Assembly (NCBI RefSeq): GCF_030151085.1 | Contig: NZ_JASLER010000004.1 | Location: 1 to 16,326 of the forward strand | Reading direction: 5' to 3' | Source: Bacteroides sp. | GTDB lineage: Bacteria; Bacteroidota; Bacteroidia; Bacteroidales; Bacteroidaceae | DNA length: 16,326 bases | In this document: in pieces, positions 1 through 8,200 of the stretch | How positions within the stretch are numbered: position 1 is the stretch's first letter | How the letters are laid out: each line of letters begins with the position of its first letter | The notes under the pieces: model-generated | Database searches by the model: none | Told to the model about the DNA's origin: nothing | What the model saw: only the letters and a program-made list of their open reading frames with translations | Position numbers and translations under genes: made by a program

Positions 1-60
1 TGCCCTGGGCTGTAAGATAAAAGCCTTTCAGGCTTAGGCTGCGCTAAATTATTATTTAGT
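1..60. other. Intergenic segment with two short hairpins, possible dispersed element
   Basis: The first 60 bases contain two small perfect inverted repeats: AAGCCT/AGGCTT (21-26 and 30-35, 3-nt loop) and CTAAAT/ATTTAG (44-49 and 54-59, 4-nt loop). Neither is followed by a clear T-run, so a standard terminator is not supported. Plus-strand frame 2 is open from the window edge and stops at 35-37, so the tail of a gene cannot be excluded. The segment also resembles, from memory only, a dispersed intergenic element of Bacteroides genomes; this is weak. Positions 61-159 are AT-rich and hold nothing I recognise. Confidence 0.25.
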
Positions 61-159
61 TCATATATTCCCCTTTAACTCCTTTCTTTCCAATAATGCA
101 TAAAACATGACCCAGAGAAGTATAGGTGCATCTTTTATATTTCTATGCCAAAAATAGTG

Positions 160-180
160 AAACGATATTCTATATCGTTT
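160..180. promoter_or_regulatory. Perfect 9-bp inverted repeat, candidate operator of the uracil permease gene
   Basis: AAACGATAT (160-168), a 3-nt centre, then ATATCGTTT (172-180) form a perfect dyad. Its centre at 170 lies 23 bp before the -7 box at 193, so it covers the place where the -33 element would be, and no good -33 match is seen there. A 21-bp dyad of this kind suits a dimeric regulator. Whether that regulator activates or represses cannot be told from sequence. An RNA hairpin role is unlikely, because the dyad lies upstream of the predicted transcription start. Confidence 0.5.
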
Positions 181-192
181 TGATATAAAGAT

Positions 193-200
193 TAACTTTG
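193..200 (+). promoter_or_regulatory. Bacteroides-type -7 box (TAACTTTG) for the uracil permease
   Basis: TAACTTTG matches the TAnnTTTG consensus of the primary Bacteroides sigma factor. It would start transcription near 207 and leave a leader of roughly 13 nt before the ATG at 220. No TTTG lies at the usual 19-21 bp upstream; that space is taken by the dyad at 160-180. Confidence 0.55.
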
Positions 201-219
201 CAAACAAACTATTTATTTC

Positions 220-1404
220 ATGGACACGAATAATCTATCTCCTTTGCGTAAGGGTGTGGTAGGTGTGCAATTCTTGTTCGTGGCTTTTGGAGCCACGGTA
301 CTTGTACCCTTACTTGTAGGGCTTGACCCTTCTACTGCCTTGTTTACTGCTGGTATCGGTACACTTATCTTTCATGCGGTTACTCGTGGCAAAGTGCCTA
401 TTTTTTTAGGTAGCAGTTTTGCATTTATCGCTCCTATCATTAAGGCGACGGAACTATATGGATTGCCGGGAACACTCTCGGGAATGGTAGGCGTGGCATT
501 TGTTTATTTTTTGATGAGTGCATTGGTGAAATGGCAAGGGGTACGAGTTATTGAACGTTTGTTCCCACCGGTTGTTATAGGGCCTGTTATTATACTGATT
601 GGCCTTTCTTTATCGGGTACCGGCGTGACTATGGCTAAGGAGAATTGGGTGCTGGCTCTGCTTTCATTGATAACAGCGGTTCTTGTTTCGATGAAGGCGA
701 AAGGACTTTTGAAGTTGATTCCGATTTTCTGTGGTATTATTGTAGGTTATGTAGCTGCATGGTTGTTTTATGATTTAGATTTATCGGGTGTGAGAGATGC
801 TGCCTGGATAAGTTTGCCTCAATTTACATTCCCCCGGTTTTCATGGGAACCTATACTTTTTATGATTCCTGTGGCTATTGCTCCCGTAATAGAGCATATT
901 GGAGATGTGTATGTAGTGAATACAGTTGCCGGCAAAGACTTCGTGAAAGATCCCGGTTTGCATCGCACACTACTAGGTGACGGACTGGCTTGTTTTTGTG
1001 CAGGATTGTTGGGTGGACCTCCCGTGACAACCTATTCAGAGGTAACAGGCGCCATGTCTCTTACAAAAATCACTAATCCGCAGGTAATCAGGATTGCCGC
1101 TATTGCCGCTATTTTATTTTCTGTGATTGGCAAGATCAGCGCACTCCTTAGATCAATACCCAGTGCGGTACTGGGTGGAATTATGTTACTATTGTTCGGA
1201 ACCATCGCTTGCGCAGGTATAGCAAACATGATAAACACTTGCACCGATTTGAGCCGTACGAGGAATATCATTATCATTTCGTTGACATTGACTGTGGGTA
1301 TCGGTGGCGCTGTATTTACCTGGGGTGAGTTTTCTTTATCTGGTATCGGCCTGGCTGCGTTGGTTGGAGTAGTATTGAATCTTATTCTACCGAAAGGCGA
1401 TTGA
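220..1404 (+). CDS. uraA: Uracil permease, NCS2 (nucleobase:cation symporter-2) family
   Basis: This is a 394-residue polytopic inner-membrane protein predicted to take up uracil with protons and feed pyrimidine salvage. It aligns by eye with E. coli UraA through its whole length. The TM8 region reads PVAIAPVIEHIGD, with E225 at the place of UraA Glu241. D229 sits at the place of UraA His245, and Asp is common there in the wider NAT family. The TM10 signature TYSEVTGAMSLTK carries E274, matching UraA Glu290. The conserved DPGLHR loop is at 244-249. The protein is slightly shorter than E. coli UraA because it lacks the C-terminal tail. The ATG at 220 follows a -7 box by about 20 bp. The gene stands alone and converges on the response regulator, with 2 bp between stop codons. 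Family is certain. Uracil rather than xanthine or another base is the best reading, not proven. Confidence 0.9.
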   Translation: MDTNNLSPLRKGVVGVQFLFVAFGATVLVPLLVGLDPSTALFTAGIGTLIFHAVTRGKVPIFLGSSFAFIAPIIKATELYGLPGTLSGMVGVAFVYFLMSALVKWQGVRVIERLFPPVVIGPVIILIGLSLSGTGVTMAKENWVLALLSLITAVLVSMKAKGLLKLIPIFCGIIVGYVAAWLFYDLDLSGVRDAAWISLPQFTFPRFSWEPILFMIPVAIAPVIEHIGDVYVVNTVAGKDFVKDPGLHRTLLGDGLACFCAGLLGGPPVTTYSEVTGAMSLTKITNPQVIRIAAIAAILFSVIGKISALLRSIPSAVLGGIMLLLFGTIACAGIANMINTCTDLSRTRNIIIISLTLTVGIGGAVFTWGEFSLSGIGLAALVGVVLNLILPKGD

Positions 1405-1406
1405 TT

Positions 1407-2183
1407 TTACATATCCAACCATTTCTTAAATCCTGCTGCTTTCTCACGGCTTATCAGGATTTCTTCCTTGGGATATCCATTCATTTCTACTTTCAACTTA
1501 TAATTAAACCAGTTGCTTACTTTCTTTATGTGGCTTACTTGAATCAGATATTGGCGGTTGGCCCGAAAGAAGGAGGCGGGATTCATCTCCCTCTCCAACT
1601 GGTCGAGCGTAGAAGAGATGGGAGCGGAAGTTCCGTCTGACAAATACAGGCGGGTGATATTCTGCTGGGAGTGAATGAAGCAGACCTGCTTGGTGTCAAT
1701 AGTGATGTATTCATCCCTGCGAGAGATGAGGAAACGTTCGCGGTATCGAGCGGTAGCGGAAGTAGCGGAATTACTGATATATTCGAGCAACTGTTCTAAG
1801 TTAGGGGGTACGGGGATAGGCGCAGAGGATGATAGTTTTCCCACTGCCTTTTCTATTGCTGCTTCCAATTCTTCAGAATTGATAGGTTTCAGCAGATAGT
1901 CGATACTGTTGAACTTAAAGGCTTGGATAGCATATTGGTCGTAGGCGGTTGTAAAGATGATGGGTGAAGTAATCTTTACCTTACGGAATATGTCGAAACT
2001 CAGTCCGTCTTGGAGGCGGATGTCCGAGAAGATTAAATCCGGCTGTTGCTGTTGCAGGAATTCAATGCTTTGAGTGATGCTTTTGGTGACACCGGAAATT
2101 TCATAATCAGGGTGTAACGTATGTATGTATCGTTGTAGGCGTTCGGCGCTATGACTTTCGTCTTCTATAATAAGTACTTTCAT
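1407..2183 (-). CDS. LytTR-family response regulator
   Basis: This 258-residue cytoplasmic DNA-binding regulator is the partner of the kinase encoded just upstream. Residues 1-115 are a receiver domain: acidic pocket E7/D8, phospho-acceptor D54 in the FSDIRL strand, switch T78/T79 and conserved K99 in the YLLKP motif. A Pro/Ser-rich linker (about 116-130) leads to a LytTR domain (about 148-255). That domain has the typical RANRQYLI segment and a C-terminal block ending in SREKAAGFKKWL. LytTR proteins of the AlgR/AgrA/LytR group bind pairs of direct repeats about two helical turns apart, and such a pair sits in the spacer beyond the kinase gene (4012-4047). The gene begins 29 bp after the kinase stop on the same strand, so the two are almost surely co-transcribed. 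The efflux operon is the obvious target by position; that part is inference. Confidence 0.93.
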   Translation of the reverse strand: MKVLIIEDESHSAERLQRYIHTLHPDYEISGVTKSITQSIEFLQQQQPDLIFSDIRLQDGLSFDIFRKVKITSPIIFTTAYDQYAIQAFKFNSIDYLLKPINSEELEAAIEKAVGKLSSSAPIPVPPNLEQLLEYISNSATSATARYRERFLISRRDEYITIDTKQVCFIHSQQNITRLYLSDGTSAPISSTLDQLEREMNPASFFRANRQYLIQVSHIKKVSNWFNYKLKVEMNGYPKEEILISREKAAGFKKWLDM

Positions 2184-2212
2184 GGAAGTTTCGTTCTTAA
2201 GTTGCTTTGGAG

Positions 2213-3964
2213 TTAGAGTGTTGAAATAGTTACACGATAAATACTTTCGTCTTCATATATTTCGGGAGCAGGAGCACCGATCAGTTGGTATCGTTCTTTA
2301 ATATTCCTCAATCCGATGCGATGGGTAGAAGTATTAAAGGTTATGGGTTTCCTGTTATTCTCCACAATCAGTTTGTTGTTTTGGGCATATACTCGTATCC
2401 GAAGAGGATCTTCATCGGAAGCTTGGTTGTGCTTGATGGCATTTTCCAGTAACATCTGTAATACAATAGGAGGAATCTGTCTATCCTTGATAGCATCATC
2501 TACTTGTACGTCGATTTGTATGGCACCATCAAACCGTATTTTGAGTAAATAGATGTAGCTCTCCAAACAAGAGAGTTCGTCGGCCACAGAGGACAAGTTT
2601 TTGTCGACGTTAGACACGATGTACCGATAGACCTTGGATAAAGCTGTCACATAGCCGGGAGCTGCTTTATTGCCTGTTTCAACCAAATCGAGCAGGATGC
2701 TCAGGTTATTGAAGATGAAATGTGGATCTATCTGCATTTTCAGGGCATCGAGTCTTGCCTGTTGTCGTTTCAATTGCAGATTTTTCTTTTTCTTTTGCAA
2801 GATGATGGAGACGGACATCAAAATCAAGATACAAATGAAGGCACCTACCATGATCCAGAAATAGACTATCCAATATCTATAATATTCTACCTCGGAGGCT
2901 TCAGTGTCGTGAATGGTCTTCCGTAATTTCTCTACATTCTCTATTTGGGCAAGGGACTTATTGCTTTCAATACTATCTATTTGTTCTTTATATTGATACA
3001 TTTTCTCCAGGCAGTCGGCCACACCTTTCATGGAATTGGTGTGTACGTTGAGATCCAGCAACTGCTGGTAGGCTTTGAGGGAGAGAGCGGGATGGCTGCT
3101 GTAGCAACTCCGGTTCAGATAGAATCGGGCGGAGTCCGGTTGCTGGAGATTAAAGTACATCTTCCCCAGCAAATAGTCGATGGAATCCTGATACAAATGA
3201 GGTATTTGTTGAACATACATACGTGCAGAGTCTGGCTGGTGCTTGTCGATATATCTTTCGCTCAGAAGAAAGAGGAGTCGGGCTTGCAGAGATCCGGAGT
3301 ATCCTTTGCCGACGGCTTCTTTGAGTATGGGAATACTTTGAGGATCGTTGTTTACCCGGGCATAGTAGTCGGCAAGTTCCGAGTAGGCTTCTGCCATGAG
3401 CTGTGGTTTGTTCAGTTCTTTGGCGTATGCGAGAGCGGATAGTTTAGCTTCTTTCTCTTCTTTCGTCATACGCTTGATGTGATAGGCCAATCCTTTAAAG
3501 TTGTTCAGGTAAAAGTTCAGTAACCTCATGTCATGTACTCCGCTATTGAGTTGTGTGCAGAGCGTAAAGTATTCAATGGCTTCCAATAAGAAGTTGGTTC
3601 GGCGTGCTACTTCACCTTTATAATAATAGACTTCTGCCAGTAGCAACGAATCTGCTTTATATTTGAAGTAGGGAGAAACGAAGTTAAGGAGTGAGTCGGA
3701 GACTACAAATTCCTGCAAGTGAACGAGTGCTTCTGCTTTCAGTAAGTTGCACATCATATAATTTCTCTCATTCAGAAATGTACGGTCGATTTGTTCTATG
3801 TCTGCCAATACTTTTCGGGGGTTGACTTCCACTAAACCGGAGATACCCGCCAATTGGTGGTGTACCGAACGGTTATTGCGGTAAAGGCTATAGGCTGAAA
3901 TGCCGATAACAAGCAGTACCACTACGGAGAAGATGAATACTCGTTTTCTAGTCTTTGGTTTCAT
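2213..3964 (-). CDS. Membrane sensor histidine kinase, LytS/YehU type, with TPR-like sensor region
   Basis: The product is 583 residues if started at the ATG at 3964. An in-frame TTG at 3985 would add seven residues, but it lies inside the likely -7 box, and the ATG start gives a normal basic N-terminus (MKPKTRKR) before the first membrane helix (about 9-27). A long helical region (about 45-335) with repeated PDSAR-type helix pairs looks like degenerate TPR repeats and should face the periplasm. A second helix (about 363-389) and a basic coiled linker follow. The kinase core has the His_kinase motif MQIDPHFIFNN with phospho-acceptor H415, an N-box LLENAIKHN (505-513) and a G-box GLRNIKERY. 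It ends without a receiver domain. It should phosphorylate the LytTR regulator encoded 29 bp downstream. The ligand is unknown; periplasmic TPR regions usually bind peptides or proteins. Confidence 0.92.
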   Translation of the reverse strand: MKPKTRKRVFIFSVVVLLVIGISAYSLYRNNRSVHHQLAGISGLVEVNPRKVLADIEQIDRTFLNERNYMMCNLLKAEALVHLQEFVVSDSLLNFVSPYFKYKADSLLLAEVYYYKGEVARRTNFLLEAIEYFTLCTQLNSGVHDMRLLNFYLNNFKGLAYHIKRMTKEEKEAKLSALAYAKELNKPQLMAEAYSELADYYARVNNDPQSIPILKEAVGKGYSGSLQARLLFLLSERYIDKHQPDSARMYVQQIPHLYQDSIDYLLGKMYFNLQQPDSARFYLNRSCYSSHPALSLKAYQQLLDLNVHTNSMKGVADCLEKMYQYKEQIDSIESNKSLAQIENVEKLRKTIHDTEASEVEYYRYWIVYFWIMVGAFICILILMSVSIILQKKKKNLQLKRQQARLDALKMQIDPHFIFNNLSILLDLVETGNKAAPGYVTALSKVYRYIVSNVDKNLSSVADELSCLESYIYLLKIRFDGAIQIDVQVDDAIKDRQIPPIVLQMLLENAIKHNQASDEDPLRIRVYAQNNKLIVENNRKPITFNTSTHRIGLRNIKERYQLIGAPAPEIYEDESIYRVTISTL

Positions 3965-3982
3965 GATTTGTACATTAGTTCG

Positions 3983-3990
3983 CAAAGATA
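3983..3990 (-). promoter_or_regulatory. Bacteroides-type -7 box (TATCTTTG) for the kinase/regulator operon
   Basis: Read on the minus strand, TATCTTTG matches TAnnTTTG. Transcription would start near 3976, about 12 nt before the ATG at 3964. No convincing -33 TTTG lies at the usual distance. The box overlaps the in-frame TTG at 3985, which argues against that codon being the start. Confidence 0.5.
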
Positions 3991-4011
3991 ATCACTATTA
4001 CCTGTTTTGCC

Positions 4012-4047
4012 TTGCTGCTTCATCCCTTTTTATTGCTGTTTCGTCCC
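4012..4047. promoter_or_regulatory. Direct repeat pair with 21-bp period, candidate LytTR regulator site
   Basis: TTGCTGCTTCATCCC (4012-4026) and TTGCTGTTTCGTCCC (4033-4047) agree at 13 of 15 positions, and their starts are 21 bp apart, two turns of B-DNA. LytTR regulators such as AgrA, BtsR and YpdB bind same-facing repeats with this period. The pair lies in the divergent spacer between the LytTR two-component operon and the efflux operon. Its proximal copy ends about 30 bp upstream of the efflux -33 element, a usual place for an activator. A weaker partial third copy (CTGTTTGCCCCC) is at 4049-4060. The match is to the geometry, not to a known consensus. Confidence 0.55.
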
Positions 4048-4076
4048 CCTGTTTGCCCCCTTTGATCGGAATTTGA

Positions 4077-4107
4077 TTGTCCGAACTGCCATAGGCACCT
4101 ACTTTTG
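4077..4107 (+). promoter_or_regulatory. Promoter of the RND efflux operon (-33 TTG, -7 TACTTTTG)
   Basis: TTG (4077-4079), 20 bp, then TACTTTTG (4100-4107) fits the Bacteroides promoter pattern (TTTG, 19-21 bp, TAnnTTTG). Transcription would start near 4114, leaving a leader of about 30 nt before the ATG at 4145. A 5-bp inverted repeat, TCGGA (4066-4070) and TCCGA (4080-4084), flanks the -33 element and may be a further binding site or chance. Confidence 0.6.
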
Positions 4108-4144
4108 CAGCGTTTTTTAGACTTAACAATAATATAGATTCACA

Positions 4145-5251
4145 ATGAAGATGAGGACAAGCAAAATTTATGCACTGGCAGGACTTTTGGCACTAGCCGG
4201 ATGTAAAAATGGGGGAGAGTATACTCAGCCTGTAGCAGAGTATACAACGATGAAGGTTGCTCCTGTAAATAAGACACTTTCTACCAATTATCCGGCAACT
4301 ATCCGGGGTAGGCAGGATGTAGAGATATATCCGCAGGTTTCAGGTACAATCACCCGTTTGTGTGTGGGCGAAGGACAAGCGGTAAAGAAAGGTCAAGTGC
4401 TTTTTATTATCGATCAAGTGCCTTATCAAGCTGCTTTGGCCACCGCAAAGGCAAATGTAGAAGCTGCCAAGGCAAGTGTGGCAACTGCCCAACTGACATT
4501 TGACAGCAAGAAAGAACTTTTTGCGCAGAATGTAATTTCAACCTACGAACTGCAAACAGCGGAGAATGCGTTACTAACAGCCCGTGCCGGACTGGCACAA
4601 GCTAAGGCTCAGGAACTGAGTGCCGCCAATAACTTATCTTATACCGAAGTGAAAAGCCCCTCAAACGGTGTTATAGGTACACTTCCTTATCGTGTTGGTG
4701 CCTTGGTAAGTACTGCCATACAACAACCGCTGACCACCGTTTCGGACAACTCGGATATGTATGTTTACTTCTCTATGACCGAAAACCAATTACTGGGGCT
4801 GGTTCGGCAGTATGGTTCAAAAGACAAGGCATTACAGTCTATGCCGGGTATTGAACTTCAACTTAGCGACCGTTCCATGTACAACGAAAAAGGAGTTATA
4901 GAAACCATTAGTGGTGTGGTAGACCCATCAACGGGTACTGTGAGCGTGCGTGCCATGTTTACCAACAAAGATGGTTTATTGCATAGCGGTAGTGCAGGTA
5001 ATGTGGTACTTCCTTCAGTATATAAAGATGGAATTGTAATTCCCCGCACAGCAACTTTCGAGGTACAGGACAAGATGTTTGCCTATAAAGTGGTAGATGG
5101 CAAAGCTAAGTCGGTGCAAGTCATAGTAGAGCGTGTAGGCGGTGGACAGGATTATATCGTGACGAGCGGACTTAACATGGGTGACGAGATTGTGACCGAA
5201 GGAGTCGGACTATTACAAGATGGTATGCCTATCACGGTGAAAAATAAATAA
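4145..5251 (+). CDS. RND efflux periplasmic adaptor (membrane fusion) lipoprotein, AcrA/MexA type
   Basis: This 368-residue adaptor joins the inner-membrane pump to the outer-membrane channel across the periplasm. It has a lipoprotein signal with lipobox LAGC, so C20 should be lipidated after cleavage. Lipoyl half-motifs flank an alpha-helical hairpin: the first half (about 58-92) includes GTITRLCVGEGQAVKKGQ, the hairpin spans about 93-165, and the second lipoyl half (about 166-200) has VKSPSNGVIG. The beta-barrel domain (about 205-290) contains VDPSTGTVSVRA, and the membrane-proximal domain follows to the end. The length is normal for the family. A second ATG two codons in (4151) is also possible. 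It is the first gene of the three-gene operon, 12 bp before the pump gene. The substrates cannot be read from sequence. Confidence 0.95.
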   Translation: MKMRTSKIYALAGLLALAGCKNGGEYTQPVAEYTTMKVAPVNKTLSTNYPATIRGRQDVEIYPQVSGTITRLCVGEGQAVKKGQVLFIIDQVPYQAALATAKANVEAAKASVATAQLTFDSKKELFAQNVISTYELQTAENALLTARAGLAQAKAQELSAANNLSYTEVKSPSNGVIGTLPYRVGALVSTAIQQPLTTVSDNSDMYVYFSMTENQLLGLVRQYGSKDKALQSMPGIELQLSDRSMYNEKGVIETISGVVDPSTGTVSVRAMFTNKDGLLHSGSAGNVVLPSVYKDGIVIPRTATFEVQDKMFAYKVVDGKAKSVQVIVERVGGGQDYIVTSGLNMGDEIVTEGVGLLQDGMPITVKNK

Positions 5252-5263
5252 TACTTAAACGAT

Positions 5264-8200
5264 ATGAATTTACGAACCTTTATAGAACGCCCGGTACTTT
5301 CTGCCGTCATCTCGATTGTGATCGTGGTGATAGGCATCATCGGGCTATTCACACTTCCCGTAGAGCAATATCCAGATATTGCCCCACCCACTGTGCAGGT
5401 ATATACGGCCTACGACGGTGCAAGTGCCGAAACAGTTCAAAAGAGCGTGATCGCTCCACTGGAAGAAGCCATTAATGGTGTGGAGGACATGACATACATG
5501 ACTTCATCCGCTTCTAACTCTGGTACGGCCGAAGTGACCATTTACTTTAAACAAGGAACCGACCCTGATATGGCAGCAGTGAACGTACAGAATCGTGTAT
5601 CCAAAGCTGCCGGACAACTCCCGGCCGAAGTGACCCGGGTAGGAGTCAGCGTCAACAAGCGTCAGAACGGTATGTTACAGATCTTTACGGTACATAGTCC
5701 TGACGCTACACTAGACGAGAACTTCCTCTCCAACTACATCAATATCAATCTGAAACCCGCTATTCTGCGTATTTCCGGTGTGGGCGATGTTCAGGTGATG
5801 GGTGGCGTTTACTCCATGCGTGTATGGCTGAAGCCGGACATTATGGCGCAATACAAACTAATTCCCGCCGACGTGACTGCTGCTATGGCTTCGCAAAACA
5901 TCGAAGCTGCCACCGGAAGCATCGGTGAGAATTCAAAAGAAGCCAAAGCCTATACCATGAAATATCGTGGACGACTGATGACACCCGAAGAATTCGGCGA
6001 AATAGTGGTTCGTAGTACCCCCGCCGGCGAAGTCCTGCGTTTGAAGGAGATTGCGGACATCAGTCTTGGTCAGGAATCCTATTCCTACACAGGTGATTTC
6101 AACGGAAAGCCTGGTGTGGCATGTATGGTTTATCAGACCGCCGGTTCTAATGCAACACAAATCAACCAGGAAATTGATACTTTCCTGGCGGATGCATCGA
6201 AGAGATTACCCCAAGGAGCTGAAATCACTCAGTTGATGAGTACTAACGAATTCCTCTTTGCTTCGATTCACGAAGTAATTAAAACGTTGATTGAAGCTAT
6301 CTTGTTGGTGACGCTTGTGGTATATATTTTCTTGCAGGACATCCGTTCGACGGTTATTCCGTTGGTGGGAATATTTGTTTCGCTAATCGGAACCTTTGCC
6401 TTTATGGCGATGGTGGGGTTCAGTATCAACTTAATAACACTCTTTGCGTTGGTGCTGGTCATCGGAACGGTGGTCGACGATGCCATTATTGTGGTCGAGG
6501 CGGTACAGTCGAAGTTCGATGCCGGCTACCGATCACCCTATATGGCAAGTATCGACGCTATGAAAGGATTGAGTAATGCTATTATTACCACTTCGTTGGT
6601 GTTTATGGCAGTGTTTATTCCCGTGTCGTTTATGAGCGGAACTTCGGGTACATTCTATACGCAGTTTGGTCTGACAATGGCGGTTGCGGTAGGTATATCC
6701 ACCATTAATGCATTGACATTGAGCCCTGCTCTTTGTGCGTTGCTTTTGAAACCTTATACCAACGAAGACGGTACTCAGAAGCAGAACTTCGCAGCCCGTT
6801 TCCGTCGTGCGTTCAATGCGGCTTTCGATCTGCTGATTGAGAAGTATAAGAAAGGAGTGTTGTTCTTTATTCGTCGCAAATGGTTGTCGGGATCACTGAT
6901 AGCAGGTACGGTCGTGATACTTGTACTGTTAATGAACAGCACTAAGACTGGACTTGTGCCCGACGAAGACCAGGGATTGGTATTTGTCTCTGTGTCCACC
7001 CAGCCGGGTAACTCTCTCTATACGACGGATGGAATAATGAACCGTGTTGAAGAGCGTATTCTTCAGATACCTCAAGTGAACCAAGTCCTGAAAGTGACCG
7101 GTTGGTCTATGGGTGGGGCAGGGAACTCTGCCGGTGTACTCTTTGTACGCTTGAAACCGTGGGACGAACGTCCGGAGAAGGAAGATCATGTGCAAGCCGT
7201 TATCGGTCAGATTTATGCACGCACAGGTGATATCAAAGATGCTACCGTCTTTGCCATGGCACCCGGTATGATTCCAGGTTACGACATGGGTAATGCCCTC
7301 GACATTCAGATGCAGGATAAGGCTGGTGGTGACTTAACCGAATTCTTCGGCATGACACGTCAGTTTATCGACTCACTGAATCATCGTCCCGAACTGGCAA
7401 TGGCCTTCTCTTCCTTCGACATAAACTACCCACAATGGCAGGTCGATGTAGATGCCGCCAAGTGTTTGCGTGCGGGTATCATGCCCGACGAGGTACTGGC
7501 CACGATGGGAGGATATTATGGAGGAAGTTATGTGTCCAACTTCAACCGCTTCTCGCGTGTCTATCGTGTCATGGTGCAGGCCGATCCGAAGTATCGCCTC
7601 GATGAGGCTTCGCTCAATAATCATTATGTCCGCCTGTCTAACGGGGAAATGGCACCGTTGAGCCAGTTCGTAACACTGACAAAGGTGTATGGAGCTGAAA
7701 GTTTGAGTCGCTTTAATATGTACAATTCCATTGCACTCAGTGCGATGCCCGCCGAAGGCTATAGCTCCGGCGAAGCCATCCGAGCTGTACGTGAAACGGC
7801 TGCAAAGGTATTGCCTGCCAACTATGGTTTCGATTTTGGCGGTCTTGCCCGTGAGGAAAGTCAGCAGTCTAACACAACTGTTATTATCTTCGGTATTTGT
7901 TTGCTGATGGTTTACTTGTTGTTGAGTGCACTTTACGAGAGCTTCTTTGTTCCGTTTGCCGTGTTGCTAAGTGTGCCGGCGGGATTGATGGGAAGTTTCC
8001 TCTTTGCCAAGTTGCTGGGATTGGAAAATAACATCTATCTGCAAACAGGATTGATTATGCTCATCGGCTTGTTGGCTAAAACGGCCATTCTGCTTACGGA
8101 GTACGCCACCGAGCGACGTCATGCAGGTATGAGTCTGACGTCCGCCGCATTGGTTGCTGCCAAAGATCGACTGCGTCCTATCCTGATGACGGCATTGACG

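Noticed and set aside
2945..3442. 165-codon open frame on the plus strand
   Set aside because: It lies wholly antisense to the kinase gene, which has clear domains throughout; the translation has no family features and no promoter.
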